Assembly (NCBI GenBank): GCA_028284935.1 | Contig: JANQQQ010000010.1 | Location: 62,001-126,000 of the forward strand | Length of the DNA: 64,000 nucleotides | Direction: 5' to 3' | Origin: Croceivirga sp. | Lineage (GTDB): Bacteria; Bacteroidota; Bacteroidia; Flavobacteriales; Flavobacteriaceae | In this document: piece after piece, positions 18,152-27,543 of the stretch | How the letters are laid out: every line of letters begins with the position of its first letter | How positions within the stretch are numbered: the stretch's first letter is position 1 | Translations under genes and position numbers: made by a program | Notes under the pieces: model-generated | The model's database searches: none | The model's input: only the letters and a program-made list of their open reading frames with translations | Told to the model about the DNA's origin: nothing

Positions 18152-18511
18152 ATGGAATTAGTTAATAACACCGCTTTACGAAAAGACAATACGCTGTTGG
18201 CCATAACGCACTTGTCACAGCTATTGCATTACGTCACAGGATTTGGTGGTTTTTTGGTACCCCTGATCATCTGGTTAACGTCAAGAAAGAATGTGGAAGG
18301 TATGGACGAGCACGGGAAATCCATCATTAACCTACAGTTGAGCCTTTTGCTGTATATTATTTTAAGTATTCCGGCAATTTTGCTCTTAGGCTTGGGAATC
18401 CTTACGTTAATCGGGGTAGGTATTTTGGGCTTTGTTCTTCCCATTGTAAATGCTGTAAAGGCATCAAATGAAGAACCGCCTTCCTACTTTTTGACCATAA
18501 AATTTCTATAA
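18152..18511 (+). CDS. DUF4870 small membrane protein
   Basis: 119 aa. The N-terminal LLAITHLSQLLHYVTGFGGFLVPLIIW, the HGKSIINLQLSLLLY middle and the C-terminal GILGFVLPIVNAVKA form the three hydrophobic segments and polar NxQ motif of the DUF4870 (Tic20-like) family. Members are small inner-membrane proteins of unknown role. It stands alone, convergent with dnaN, and has an ACACCAGGGGTTA motif 64 bases upstream of its ATG. Confidence 0.85.
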   Translation: MELVNNTALRKDNTLLAITHLSQLLHYVTGFGGFLVPLIIWLTSRKNVEGMDEHGKSIINLQLSLLLYIILSIPAILLLGLGILTLIGVGILGFVLPIVNAVKASNEEPPSYFLTIKFL

Positions 18512-18573
18512 ATCGAAATTCAAGGATACCCTTTTGGAGATAAAACTTTAGGATAGTTGTTGCTTCAACTGAA

Positions 18574-19692
18574 TTAATTGTTCAGCATAACGGGCATTAC
18601 AAGCATGGTTACTTGTTCCCCTTCATCCAACCCATCGGAAGGGGTCAAGATTCCAGCTCTATTTGGTAAACTCATTTCTAAGGTCACATCATCTGAAGAA
18701 AGATTGTTCAACATTTCTACCAAGAAACGGGAATTAAACCCTATTTGCATATCATCACCTTGGTAAGAACAGCTCAAACGTTCTTCTGCCTTATTGCTGT
18801 AGTCGACATCCTCCGCTGAAATGTTAAGCTCAGCTCCTGCAATTTTTAAGCGTATTTGATGGGTTGTTTTATTGGAGAAAATGGACACCCTTCTTACCGA
18901 GCTTAAAAATTGATTCCGGGAAATGGACAATTTATTTGGGTTTTCCTTGGGGATAACTGCCTCGTAGTTAGGGTATTTTCCATCGATAAGCCTACAAATA
19001 AGTTCTGTTTCGTCAAAAGAAAACTTGGCATTACTCTCGTTATATTCAATTTTTACATCGGATTCGGAGCCAGCCAAAATGCCTTTAAGAAGATTTAGCG
19101 GTTTCTTGGGCATAATGAATTCAGCCACTTCCGTAGCACTGATATCACTTCGCGTATATTTTACCAGTTTATGGGCGTCCGTTGAAACGAAAGTCAAATT
19201 TTCGGGGGAAAACTGAAAGAATACTCCGCTCATGACAGGTCGTAAATCGTCATTACCGGCTGCAAATATGGTTTTTGAAATAGCCGTTGCAAGCACATCA
19301 CCCAAAACCATTGTGGAGCTTGGGTTGGTCAATTCAACCGCTTTTGGAAATTCGTTTCCATCAGCATAAGCTAAAGCATATTTACCGTGGTTTGAACTGA
19401 TCTCTACGGTATTATTGTCCTCCACCACAAAGGTCAAAGGCTGTTCAGGAAATGTCTTGAGTGTGTCCAGTAATAACCGAGCGGGAACGGCAATAACACC
19501 CTCAGACTCTGAATCGACCTGTAAAACGGAACTCATTGTGGTTTCCAGATCGGAAGCGGAAACCATAAGTTGTTGTTGTTTTAGGTCAAACAAAAAGTTA
19601 TCCAAAATGGGCAAAGTATTACTGGAGTTAATGACTCCCCCCAATACTTGCAATTGCTTTAACAAATAAGAACTGGATACAATAAACTTCAT
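18574..19692 (-). CDS. dnaN: DNA polymerase III sliding clamp (beta subunit)
   Basis: 372 aa, the usual length, with three repeated clamp folds. Recognisable stretches are KFIVSSSYLLKQLQVLGGVI at the start, DNFLFDLKQQQLMVSASDLET, LKGILAGSE and, near the end, the MLVMPVML strand that normally closes the protein. It tethers the replicative polymerase to DNA. ATG at 19692. A perfect -7 box on the minus strand (TATATTTG, 19756-19749) lies about 55 bases upstream, but I see no -33 TTG at the right distance. It sits downstream of gldG rather than next to dnaA, as is common in flavobacteria. Confidence 0.98.
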   Translation of the reverse strand: MKFIVSSSYLLKQLQVLGGVINSSNTLPILDNFLFDLKQQQLMVSASDLETTMSSVLQVDSESEGVIAVPARLLLDTLKTFPEQPLTFVVEDNNTVEISSNHGKYALAYADGNEFPKAVELTNPSSTMVLGDVLATAISKTIFAAGNDDLRPVMSGVFFQFSPENLTFVSTDAHKLVKYTRSDISATEVAEFIMPKKPLNLLKGILAGSESDVKIEYNESNAKFSFDETELICRLIDGKYPNYEAVIPKENPNKLSISRNQFLSSVRRVSIFSNKTTHQIRLKIAGAELNISAEDVDYSNKAEERLSCSYQGDDMQIGFNSRFLVEMLNNLSSDDVTLEMSLPNRAGILTPSDGLDEGEQVTMLVMPVMLNN

Positions 19693-19794
19693 TAAATGTA
19701 TGGTGTTGATGAAAGCCGTCCAAATTCCAATTAATCAACGGCTAAAGACAAATATATTTTAAAAGTGTTGGCTAAGGAAACTTAGTTATTAACA

Positions 19795-21459
19795 CTAGGC
19801 TGCAAATTTTCTTTTTCTCCAATAGGTCTGAACAATTCCACCCAGTAAGACCAATAAGACAGGTAGCCCAATGGCTAAAAGGCGCCACTTGGTTTTGTGT
19901 TCTGCTACCTTTTCTACATCCAATAAGGGAATGGATACATTTTTGCTCCTAATGTTTATAAATCCACTGTCATCCAACAAATAATTGATACAATTGACCA
20001 AAAACTCCTTGTTTCCGTAGAAATTACTGGTCCATTTGTCATAACCCAATTCCAAAGGTCTACCGCGCTGTAATTGATTTTTAGCGATATCACCATCCGC
20101 GATGACGACCATTTTATTTTCCTCGCCTTTCTCAAGGGCATTCTTTAGAGGAATAGGCTTAATTCGATTCAAATAGGCAGATGAAAACTTACCTTCCAAC
20201 AATACGGCCAATGGAAAACCACTATGAGGGGGATAATCCTCTTTGTTCAGTGGGGAATTTAGCTTGTTCAACCCAATTTGCTGTGGAACTCCTTCTAATT
20301 TGGAAAGGGGAGAGGATTGCAGAAGGACCGTTTTTCTGTTGGCATTGGCCAAGGTGTCAATGGTATTGGCGAACTGCAATCGAATCGCCTCGATATTGTT
20401 ATTTGTAGGATGGTTATCCTTAGAAAAAACCATAGGGTGATAAACCCAGGGCAATGGATTGTATTGGGATTCATTTGCTTCGCCATTCGCAAGAACAATA
20501 GGCGTGTTGTAAAGGTCATTGACAAGGACAGAATTGATGCGCACTCCATATTTAAAGAAAAAATCATCCAGGTTCAACTCCTTTCTTACGGCTACATTGC
20601 TTCCTGTTTCATTGAAAAGACTATCAAGTTCCATGGCAACCTGATCGATCATCCACAACGATTTTCCACCTTTTACTATATATTGATCAAGTACATATTT
20701 TTCCTTTTCGGTAAATGTTTGAGTGGGCTTGGCTATTACCGCTAAATCAAATTCTGAAAGCTGATCTAACACCTTTTGGGCATCTTTTTCCGTGGAGTCC
20801 AATGTAATGGCACCTATATTGTAGTATTCTTGCAGACTTGTGAGTAAATCTGCAATATTTAGGTCCGCTAGTTCCCCATTTCCCTTGAGTACGGCAATTT
20901 TTTTCTTTTGACCTATTTGTAGCTTTTTGAAAGCATCGGCAAATGCGTATTCCAAATTTTGAATGGAGTTGTTGATTCTATTTTCTGAAGTTGCGCCCAA
21001 TTTGTTTTTTAGCAAGGGTACCTTTACGGTTTTGTTCTTGTGGTTGACCATGGCCCAAGGAAAAACTAGTTCTTGTGTAGTTTTTCCATTTTCTTCTACA
21101 GTGATGCTTGCCGGTCTTAAACCGAGTTGTTGTAGGTTGGCAATGGTTTCATTCCTAGTTTCCTGTTCTTCCAATGGGTCGACCAAGTTGTAAATGATGT
21201 TTTTGTTTTCAGATTGAAATTGCTCTAACAGCAGGACAGTCTCTTTTTTTAATCTCGCGAACTCCCCTGGTAGATCACCATCCAACAAAACGTCCACGAC
21301 AACTGGGGAACTAAAATTTGAAGCGGTTTCCAATGCTCTTTGTGATAAAGTAAAACGTTGATCTTTGGTAAGATCAAAACGCTTAAAGGCGTAGTTGGAG
21401 ACCACGTTGACCATAACCAATCCTAAAAATGCAAGAAATATGATCGGCCCTTTCTTCAT
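19795..21459 (-). CDS. gldG: Gliding-motility ABC transporter substrate-binding/auxiliary protein GldG
   Basis: 554 aa. One N-terminal helix (about 4-26, IIFLAFLGLVMVNVVSNYAF), a large periplasmic ABC_transp_aux region (FDLTKDQRFTLSQRALE, KIAVLKGNGELADL, YVLDQYIVKGGKSLWMIDQV) and one C-terminal helix (about 525-545, LLAIGLPVLLVLLGGIV). Both the layout and the FTLS motif match GldG, which with GldF and the GldA ATPase (not in this window) is needed for gliding in some Bacteroidota. The ATG overlaps the gldF stop by four bases, so they are translationally coupled. Confidence 0.93.
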   Translation of the reverse strand: MKKGPIIFLAFLGLVMVNVVSNYAFKRFDLTKDQRFTLSQRALETASNFSSPVVVDVLLDGDLPGEFARLKKETVLLLEQFQSENKNIIYNLVDPLEEQETRNETIANLQQLGLRPASITVEENGKTTQELVFPWAMVNHKNKTVKVPLLKNKLGATSENRINNSIQNLEYAFADAFKKLQIGQKKKIAVLKGNGELADLNIADLLTSLQEYYNIGAITLDSTEKDAQKVLDQLSEFDLAVIAKPTQTFTEKEKYVLDQYIVKGGKSLWMIDQVAMELDSLFNETGSNVAVRKELNLDDFFFKYGVRINSVLVNDLYNTPIVLANGEANESQYNPLPWVYHPMVFSKDNHPTNNNIEAIRLQFANTIDTLANANRKTVLLQSSPLSKLEGVPQQIGLNKLNSPLNKEDYPPHSGFPLAVLLEGKFSSAYLNRIKPIPLKNALEKGEENKMVVIADGDIAKNQLQRGRPLELGYDKWTSNFYGNKEFLVNCINYLLDDSGFINIRSKNVSIPLLDVEKVAEHKTKWRLLAIGLPVLLVLLGGIVQTYWRKRKFAA

Positions 21460-22193
21460 TTGGACGTGTTTTGATTGGACAATCTGGAAACGGCCAGAAA
21501 TATGAAAAAAGCGGTAAGGCTTAAAAAGTAGATGATATTCCTTGTATCTAGTACACCTTTTGAAATATCCTCAAAATGCGCCTTGCCACCGAAACTTTTT
21601 ATGTGTTGTTGTACACTTCCGTCGGAAGTCAAGGTTGAAATGGCCTCTGGACCATAGAACACTAGAAAACAGAGTGCGGCCCCCATAATAAAGGCGAAAA
21701 TCTGATTGTCCGATAACGATGAGGCGTAAATTCCAATACTGCAGTAAAGCGCCAAAAGAAAAATGGTGCCGAAATAGGAACCTATAAGTACGCCAACATC
21801 ATAATTCCCTGATGTGATTCCCAATTCTGATATGGCAAAAACATAAACGATGGTGGGAATCAATGCAATGAGACCAACGGCCACTACTCCTAAAAACTTG
21901 CCCAATATGATCTTAGTTTTGGAAATGGGTCGAATCAACAACAGCTCCAAGGTACCAAGCTTTCGCTCCTCGGATAGGCTTCGCATGGTAATGGCAGGAA
22001 TCAAAAAAAGAAACACCCAGGGCAACAGTAGAAAAAAATTGCTCAGATCGGCAAACCCATAATCGAAAATATTGAAGCTACCCCTAAATACCCATAGGAA
22101 CAATCCGTTAAGGAGAAGGAAAAGCAGTAAGATCAAATAACCTATGGGAGCGTTGAAAAAAGAATGCAGCTCCTTTTTAAAAATGGCCATCAT
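21456..22193 (-). CDS. gldF: Gliding-motility ABC transporter permease GldF
   Basis: 245 aa with six hydrophobic segments and the ABC-2 permease motif RSLSEERKLGTLELLLIRPISKTKIILGKF cut into two parts by its cytosolic loop (about residues 67-95). The start FKKELHSFFNAPIGYL is the usual GldF N-terminus. Two adjacent ATGs (22193, 22190) are possible. It is the middle gene of SAM hydrolase - ABM - gldF - gldG, a common flavobacterial order, and begins four bases after the end of the ABM gene. Confidence 0.93.
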   Translation of the reverse strand: MMAIFKKELHSFFNAPIGYLILLLFLLLNGLFLWVFRGSFNIFDYGFADLSNFFLLLPWVFLFLIPAITMRSLSEERKLGTLELLLIRPISKTKIILGKFLGVVAVGLIALIPTIVYVFAISELGITSGNYDVGVLIGSYFGTIFLLALYCSIGIYASSLSDNQIFAFIMGAALCFLVFYGPEAISTLTSDGSVQQHIKSFGGKAHFEDISKGVLDTRNIIYFLSLTAFFIFLAVSRLSNQNTSK

Positions 22194-22197
22194 AGTA

Positions 22198-22494
22198 TTA
22201 AGCTAAGGAAACTTTATTGGTGACACTCCAGGCCTCTGGCTTATCCAGAAATAGTTTTTTGGTGCGTCCCCAAACGGATTTGAAAAATTCAGAATTTCTA
22301 TAGGCTTCAAGATTCATTTCCCCCTCCCATTTGCTGTAGGTAAAAAAAACATTTGGATGTTTCGTGTCCTGGTACAATTCCAAAAATTGACATCCTTCAA
22401 AATTGCGAATGGTCTCTTTTGTCTCTTCAAATAAAGCTTCAAAGCTAGAAATATTTTCTTCTTTAAACGTCAATTTTACGATTCTAATCAGCAT
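22198..22494 (-). CDS. Antibiotic biosynthesis monooxygenase (ABM) domain protein
   Basis: 98 aa, a single ferredoxin-like ABM fold. MLIRIVKLTFKEENISSFEALFEE, the GCQFLELYQDTKHPNVFFTYSKWE strand pair and an AYRNSEFFKSVW helix are typical. Despite the family name, such stand-alone proteins have no established function here. The ATG at 22494 directly abuts the stop of the SAM hydrolase gene and the stop lies just before gldF, so it is part of the same operon. Confidence 0.87.
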   Translation of the reverse strand: MLIRIVKLTFKEENISSFEALFEETKETIRNFEGCQFLELYQDTKHPNVFFTYSKWEGEMNLEAYRNSEFFKSVWGRTKKLFLDKPEAWSVTNKVSLA

Positions 22495-23325
22495 TTAAAG
22501 AAAATTTATGGTTATGATGTCCTGGTGCTTCAAGCCAATTAAGGAAGATGCCCCACCAACGGTTTTTAAATCGCTTTTAAAAATGGATAGTTCCAAGTGA
22601 CCGGCAGAATTGAATAAGGCCAAAAAATCACTGGGCCCTTTCCGTTGATTTTTTGGGAGTTCAAAATCAATGAGCTCGGAATAGGTGTTGAAAATGGCAG
22701 TAAGCTTATGACTTCTTGCCATTACCTCAAACCGTCGACCATTGCGATATGCTTCAAAAAGGGTTTTGGTAATACTGGTGACCACATTTCCGTAATGGTC
22801 AATGTAAATAACGTTACCTACTATGGTACCCCCATTGTTGGACACTCTTGGCGCTATTAATTTAACTTCCTTTAAGCCATTAAATGGCTGGCTCACCACT
22901 TCCATTTTTCCACCACGAGCCAAATGGCAAGCCACTTTGGTGAATACCTCAAGCTCGGGAAAGGGGCTGGGTGTTGCGTTCGGCAATGCTATTTTATTTA
23001 CTTTTTCCGGCGTTATTTCCGAGGTGATTATAGAAAGCACCCCATTATTTGCACCAATGAAATAATGTCCATTGATTAATGCAAGAATATGTTCGTTTTC
23101 AGGCGACCATTCGGATTCCAAACCTATAATATGAATACTGGCTTTGGGAAATTCTGAATACGTGCACTGAAGTATGTATGCACATTCATGCACATCAAAG
23201 GGAGAAATATTGTGGGAAATATCAATAATGGTGGTTTCGGGTACCTCAGAGAGAATCCTTCCCTTAATGGCAGCCACAAAATGGTCTTTTGTTCCAAAAT
23301 CAGTGGTTAATGTAATAATGGCCAT
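22495..23325 (-). CDS. SAM hydroxide adenosyltransferase (DUF62 family)
   Basis: 276 aa. The two-domain DUF62 fold is shown by ITLTTDFGTKDHFVAAIKG, IDISHNISPFDVHECAYIL, FIGANNGVLS and, in the C-terminal barrel, GNVIYIDHYGNVVTSITK. Most members hydrolyse S-adenosylmethionine to adenosine and methionine; the related chlorinases and fluorinases need extra loop residues I cannot confirm here. First gene of the operon that runs into gldF/gldG, divergent from phoH. Confidence 0.93.
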   Translation of the reverse strand: MAIITLTTDFGTKDHFVAAIKGRILSEVPETTIIDISHNISPFDVHECAYILQCTYSEFPKASIHIIGLESEWSPENEHILALINGHYFIGANNGVLSIITSEITPEKVNKIALPNATPSPFPELEVFTKVACHLARGGKMEVVSQPFNGLKEVKLIAPRVSNNGGTIVGNVIYIDHYGNVVTSITKTLFEAYRNGRRFEVMARSHKLTAIFNTYSELIDFELPKNQRKGPSDFLALFNSAGHLELSIFKSDLKTVGGASSLIGLKHQDIITINFL

Positions 23326-23346
23326 AAAGGATTGTTGAAAGAATTC

Positions 23347-23379
23347 TTGATGCTAAAAAATGAATTTTGGTTAAGTTTG
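23347..23379 (+). promoter_or_regulatory. Predicted phoH promoter
   Basis: TTG (23347-23349), 22 bases, then a perfect TAAGTTTG (23372-23379). Expected transcript start about 23386, giving a leader of about 60 bases to the TTG start of phoH. Confidence 0.5.
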
Positions 23380-23446
23380 TTGGTAAATTTACATAAAAGG
23401 ACAACAAGGAATCTTCCTAACCCCACTAACTTCTAATATTGATTTT

Positions 23447-24406
23447 TTGAACGAATTAATAATTGAACTTACTGACATCAGTCCAAGGGAATTTTTTGGA
23501 CTTCAAAATGAAAATATAGAACTGCTTAAAAAGTATTTTCCCAAACTTAAAATAGTAGCCAGGGGAAATAAGGTAAAAGTCTATGGTGATGAAGAGATGC
23601 TGGAGGAGTTTGACCGTCGTTTTGACATGATTACCGAGCATTTTGCCAAGTACAATACGTTGGACGAAAATGCCATTGAACGGGTACTCACCAGTAACGG
23701 CAAGGAGGATTACCAATCATCCCAATCCAGTGGTGAGGTGTTGGTGCATGGAGTCAATGGAAGGTTGATAAAAGCGCAAACGGCCAATCAAAGAAGGATG
23801 GTGGACGCCTGTGCCAAAAACGATATGGTTTTTGCCATTGGGCCAGCTGGAACAGGAAAAACCTATACCGGTGTTGCACTCGCCGTAAAGGCGTTGAAAG
23901 AAAAGCAAGTACGTCGAATTATCTTGACGAGACCAGCGGTGGAAGCAGGAGAGAACCTTGGATTCCTTCCTGGAGACTTGAAAGAAAAGTTGGATCCTTA
24001 CATGCAGCCGCTTTATGACGCGCTTCGGGATATGATAGCTCCCGAAAAACTGGAAAAATACATCGAGGACGGAACCATACAGATTGCTCCAATGGCCTTT
24101 ATGAGGGGAAGAACATTGGACAATGCCTTTGTAATACTGGATGAGGCCCAGAATACCACCCATGCCCAGATGAAGATGTTTTTGACAAGAATGGGTAAGA
24201 ACGCCAAATTTTTGTTGACAGGGGACCCAGGCCAAATTGATCTTCCAAGACGTGTTATTTCAGGACTTAAAGAGGCGCTATTGATTTTAAAGAACGTTAA
24301 GGGAATAAGCATTATCCACTTGGATGATAAAGATGTGATTCGCCATAGACTAGTGAAAAAGGTGATTGACGCCTACAAGAATATTGAGCACCAAAACCAG
24401 TATTAA
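23447..24406 (+). CDS. phoH: PhoH family P-loop ATPase
   Basis: 319 aa. An N-terminal KH-like part (to about 100) precedes an SF1-helicase-like ATPase with Walker [13 protein letters not shown], Walker [12 protein letters not shown], and [12 protein letters not shown]. These motifs are diagnostic for PhoH/YbeZ proteins, which are linked to ribosome maturation and RNA metabolism, probably with YbeY. The start is a TTG at 23447; I accept it because [19 protein letters not shown] is the conserved beginning in flavobacteria and no ATG lies before it. It ends one base before the purC ATG. Confidence 0.94.
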   Translation: MNELIIELTDISPREFFGLQNENIELLKKYFPKLKIVARGNKVKVYGDEEMLEEFDRRFDMITEHFAKYNTLDENAIERVLTSNGKEDYQSSQSSGEVLVHGVNGRLIKAQTANQRRMVDACAKNDMVFAIGPAGTGKTYTGVALAVKALKEKQVRRIILTRPAVEAGENLGFLPGDLKEKLDPYMQPLYDALRDMIAPEKLEKYIEDGTIQIAPMAFMRGRTLDNAFVILDEAQNTTHAQMKMFLTRMGKNAKFLLTGDPGQIDLPRRVISGLKEALLILKNVKGISIIHLDDKDVIRHRLVKKVIDAYKNIEHQNQY

Positions 24407-24407
24407 T

Positions 24408-25364
24408 ATGGCGTCAAACACCTTAATGCATACCAATTTTAACTTTTTAGGACAAAAGTCGGTGTATAGGGGAAAGGTTCGCGAGGTCTACACACTGGAA
24501 AACGACGTTTTGGTAATGGTGGCCACCGATAGGCTTTCCGCCTTTGATGTGGTTATGCCGAAGGGCATTCCCTTTAAGGGTCAGATTCTAAATCAAATAG
24601 CCACCAAAATGATGAAGGCCACCGAGGATATTGTTCCCAATTGGCTATTGGCAAGACCTGATCCCAACGTGGCTGTGGGTAAGGCTTGTGACCCCTTTAA
24701 GGTAGAAATGGTAATACGTGGCTACCTTTCTGGTCATGCTGCCAGGGAATACAAAACGGGCAAAAGATTGCTTTGTGGTGTGCCTATGCCGGAGGGGATG
24801 AAGGAAAACGATAGATTTCCTGAGCCTATCATTACCCCAGCCACCAAGGCGGAAAAGGGGGACCATGACGAAGATATATCCCGTGAAGACATTTTAAAAA
24901 GGGGGATTGTTTCCGAAACGGACTATGAAGTTTTGGAAAAATATACTCGGGCTTTATTTCAGAGAGGAACCAAGATCGCTAAACAGCGAGGTTTAATTCT
25001 GGTCGATACAAAGTATGAGTTTGGTAAGACCAAAGACGGTAAAATTGTCTTAATTGATGAAATCCATACGCCTGATTCCTCAAGATATTTTTATGCGGAA
25101 GGCTACCAAGAGCGCCAGGATAGGGGAGAGCCCCAAAAACAATTGTCCAAAGAGTTTGTTCGGCAGTGGCTTATTTCCAAAGGTTTTCAAGGTTTGGAAG
25201 GCCAAACTGTTCCAGAGATGAGCGATGAATACATTGAATCGGTTTCCGAACGCTATATTGAACTTTACGAAAGTATCATGGGTGAAACCTTTCAAAAAGC
25301 GGAAATATCCAACATCCACGAACGTATAGTCGGGAATATTTCTTCTTATTTAAAAAACCCTTAA
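24408..25364 (+). CDS. purC: Phosphoribosylaminoimidazole-succinocarboxamide synthase
   Basis: 318 aa. Catalyses ATP-dependent joining of aspartate to CAIR in purine synthesis. [11 protein letters not shown] (phosphate loop), [28 protein letters not shown] and [14 protein letters not shown] are textbook SAICAR synthetase motifs; the long (over 300 aa) form is the type found in Bacteroidota and yeast rather than the about 240-aa E. coli type. ATG at 24408, one base after the phoH stop TAA, so the genes are co-transcribed. Confidence 0.97.
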   Translation: MASNTLMHTNFNFLGQKSVYRGKVREVYTLENDVLVMVATDRLSAFDVVMPKGIPFKGQILNQIATKMMKATEDIVPNWLLARPDPNVAVGKACDPFKVEMVIRGYLSGHAAREYKTGKRLLCGVPMPEGMKENDRFPEPIITPATKAEKGDHDEDISREDILKRGIVSETDYEVLEKYTRALFQRGTKIAKQRGLILVDTKYEFGKTKDGKIVLIDEIHTPDSSRYFYAEGYQERQDRGEPQKQLSKEFVRQWLISKGFQGLEGQTVPEMSDEYIESVSERYIELYESIMGETFQKAEISNIHERIVGNISSYLKNP

Positions 25365-25494
25365 GGAAGACCTCCGTCTCTTACTAAGAACATCCCAAAA
25401 TTGTATCATTTGTTAAGTGTTAAGAAGGTATATTTAAACAATTATTTTGTTTAACGCTAAATTGATATATTTATGCTAAAATAATATAGCTCTA

Positions 25495-25908
25495 ATGGAA
25501 TCCTGTCCAAATTGCTCTTCCAATAAATTTACCAAAGCGGGTATCATTAAGAACCGACAGCGCTACAAGTGCAAATCCTGCGGCTATTTCTTTACGGTTG
25601 GGAAGTTGGGGAAACAAATAGATGATTATTACGTAAATAAGGCGCTGCAACTTTATTTGGAAGGGTTAACGTATCGAGAGATCGAACGTATTCTTGGAGT
25701 TTCCCATGTTTCCGTAATGAATTGGGTCCGTAAGTATAACATTAAGCGGCCTTACAATTCAAAATACCACCCGACATATAAAATCTTAAACCAAATTGAA
25801 TTGCAGGACTACTTCCAAAAACCTGAAAATATTACTGGGGCAGGGGTGCTGGTCACTGAATTAGGGGATAAGTTTATGCTTATAAAATGGGAACGTTTCA
25901 GGGATTAG
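25495..25908 (+). CDS. IS1-like zinc-ribbon plus helix-turn-helix protein (possible regulator of the acetate locus)
   Basis: 137 aa. A Cys4 zinc ribbon (CPNCSSNKFTKAG...YKCKSCGYFF, residues 3-33) as in the InsA protein of IS1, then a resolvase-type helix-turn-helix (GLTYREIERILGVSHVSVMNWVRKY, about 58-82) and a short C-terminal part unlike any DDE catalytic domain. There is no catalytic DDE part, no insB frame and no terminal inverted repeat around it, so it is not a working transposon. It reads toward the porin/symporter genes that follow. A domesticated DNA-binding regulator is my inference; an IS1 remnant is the alternative. Confidence 0.75.
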   Translation: MESCPNCSSNKFTKAGIIKNRQRYKCKSCGYFFTVGKLGKQIDDYYVNKALQLYLEGLTYREIERILGVSHVSVMNWVRKYNIKRPYNSKYHPTYKILNQIELQDYFQKPENITGAGVLVTELGDKFMLIKWERFRD

Positions 25909-25956
25909 GTATATTAATTGAGCAATAAAGTATATTAACTTTTTTTTGAGAATTTT

Positions 25957-26005
25957 TTTTTAAGATGTTCGTTGGGCATGCAACAAACCAATAACATCTT
26001 AAAAA
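25957..26005 (+). promoter_or_regulatory. Leader hairpin covering the porin start
   Basis: Perfect 13-bp inverted repeat: 25957-25969 (TTTTTAAGATGTT) pairs with 25993-26005 (AACATCTTAAAAA), loop of 23 bases. The last paired base is the A of the porin ATG, so in RNA the A-rich ribosome-binding region would be inside the stem. Confidence 0.55.
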
Positions 26006-27246
26006 TGAAAAAAGTAACTCTTCTGGCGGTCATAGTAATGACCACTCTAATGACAACTGCTGCATACGGTCAGGATGAAACCACTGAGGTAGATCATTCT
26101 TACAAACCACTAAAGGTTAATCTAAATGATGATGGCAGTAAATACATTCGGTTCATTTTATGGCATCAAATGTGGCTTGAGGGGCGGTCGGGCCAACAAG
26201 GTCCCAAGTTTTCCATTCGAAGGTCAAGAATGTTGGCCTATGCGCAGATTTCACCTCGATTTTTGATATTGACCCATTTTGGATTGAATAGTTTGGGTGC
26301 TGGAAATCTTACGGCCAATCCAAATTCCCAAACAGCCAACCAGCGAAGTTTGTTGTTTTTGCATGATGCTTGGGCGGAATTTATGGTAGTTCCCGAAAAA
26401 TTATATATCGGTTCCGGGTTGCATTATTGGAACGGGATCTCAAGACTTTCCAATCAGAGCACGCTTAATATGATGACCTTGGACAACCCAGGGTCAGGAA
26501 ACGGTGATGCACGATTGTTCCCCTGGAATAATATAACCACCAGCGACCAGTTTGCCCGTCATTTGGGTATTTACGCCAAAGGAACCTTGGGCAAGTTGGG
26601 CTATAGGGTATCGATTAACAATGCGAGAAACAATATTGGAGCTTTGGGAGCTGTCCCAACCTATCAGGTAGATAACAGTGTGGGCACAGGGACTTGGAAT
26701 TATGCAGGTTACTTTAAATATGACCTCTTGGACAAGGAGTCCGATAAGCTCCCTTATTTTGTAGGTTCCTATTTGGGTTCCAAAAAAGTGTTCAATGTTG
26801 GCGCCGGTTTTTTCCACCATCCTGATGCATTGGCGGTGAACACCCTGGAAGAAAGGGAGTCGGTTACCCATTTTGCTCTGGATGCCTTCTATGATGCCCC
26901 AATAAATGATAAGCTCGCCATTAATGCCTTGGGCGCCTTTTACAATTACAATTTTGGAGATACTGATGGGTTTAACACCGGGGGTTTGGTGCCCTCCTCA
27001 GGAACCATTCTTCACGGTCAAGTGGGATTGCTTTTCAGAAAGGCCAAATTGATGCCCTACGTGACCTATAATTCCCAAAACCTGGACTTTACCCCGGAAA
27101 ATAGTAACGAGGTAGGCTTTGGCCTAAATTACTTCATCAATGGTCATTTTGCCAAAATTACGGCTGAGTACAGTACTGGTACGATCGGTGTTGCCGGAGC
27201 GGAATCCACTAATATATTTAGAATTCAAACACATATATTCTTATAA
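26005..27246 (+). CDS. Putative outer-membrane porin
   Basis: 413 aa. Signal peptide (KKVTLLAVIVMTTLMTTAAYGQ, cut after about residue 23) followed by an even beta-strand pattern of alternating polar and aromatic residues up to a terminal FRIQTHIFL strand ending in Leu after Phe. The FSIRRSRMLAYAQISPRFLILTHFGLN stretch resembles other flavobacterial putative porins. Position before DUF4212 and an acetate-type symporter suggests passage of short-chain organic acids through the outer membrane. ATG at 26005 is chosen because the signal peptide begins there; a TTG at 25972 would add 11 unlikely residues. Confidence 0.88.
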   Translation: MKKVTLLAVIVMTTLMTTAAYGQDETTEVDHSYKPLKVNLNDDGSKYIRFILWHQMWLEGRSGQQGPKFSIRRSRMLAYAQISPRFLILTHFGLNSLGAGNLTANPNSQTANQRSLLFLHDAWAEFMVVPEKLYIGSGLHYWNGISRLSNQSTLNMMTLDNPGSGNGDARLFPWNNITTSDQFARHLGIYAKGTLGKLGYRVSINNARNNIGALGAVPTYQVDNSVGTGTWNYAGYFKYDLLDKESDKLPYFVGSYLGSKKVFNVGAGFFHHPDALAVNTLEERESVTHFALDAFYDAPINDKLAINALGAFYNYNFGDTDGFNTGGLVPSSGTILHGQVGLLFRKAKLMPYVTYNSQNLDFTPENSNEVGFGLNYFINGHFAKITAEYSTGTIGVAGAESTNIFRIQTHIFL

Positions 27247-27257
27247 ACCAACAAATT

Positions 27258-27521
27258 ATGTCAGAAAAACAAGAAAAGGCTTCGGCCTACTGGAAAGAGA
27301 ATCTGAGGTACCTGGTCATTCTTTTGGTCATCTGGTTTGCAGTGTCCTACGGCGCGGGCATCCTCTTTAAAGATGCGTTGAACAACATTAAAATAGGCGG
27401 GTTCAAACTCGGGTTTTGGTTCGCCCAGCAAGGTGCTATTTACGTATTCGTCATTTTGATTTTCGTTTACGTGCGATTAATGAACAAACTGGATAAAAAA
27501 TACGGCTACGACGTCGACTAA
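27258..27521 (+). CDS. DUF4212 small symporter subunit
   Basis: 87 aa with two membrane helices (about 17-37 YLVILLVIWFAVSYGAGILF and 52-73 GFWFAQQGAIYVFVILIFVYV), KLGFWFAQQG between them and a charged C-terminus (RLMNKLDKKYGYD). This is the DUF4212 family, which occurs nearly always directly before a sodium:solute symporter of the acetate/lactate type and is thought to be its small subunit. The next gene, 22 bases downstream, is exactly that. Confidence 0.92.
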   Translation: MSEKQEKASAYWKENLRYLVILLVIWFAVSYGAGILFKDALNNIKIGGFKLGFWFAQQGAIYVFVILIFVYVRLMNKLDKKYGYDVD

Positions 27522-27543
27522 CTAACCAAAAACGAAAGTAATT

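Noticed and set aside
18512-18573. Terminator between the convergent DUF4870 and dnaN genes.
   Set aside because: Only a weak GTTG/CAAC pairing without a T run is visible.
25495-25908. An active IS1-type insertion sequence.
   Set aside because: No DDE catalytic domain, no overlapping insB frame, no terminal inverted repeats and no target duplication around the gene.
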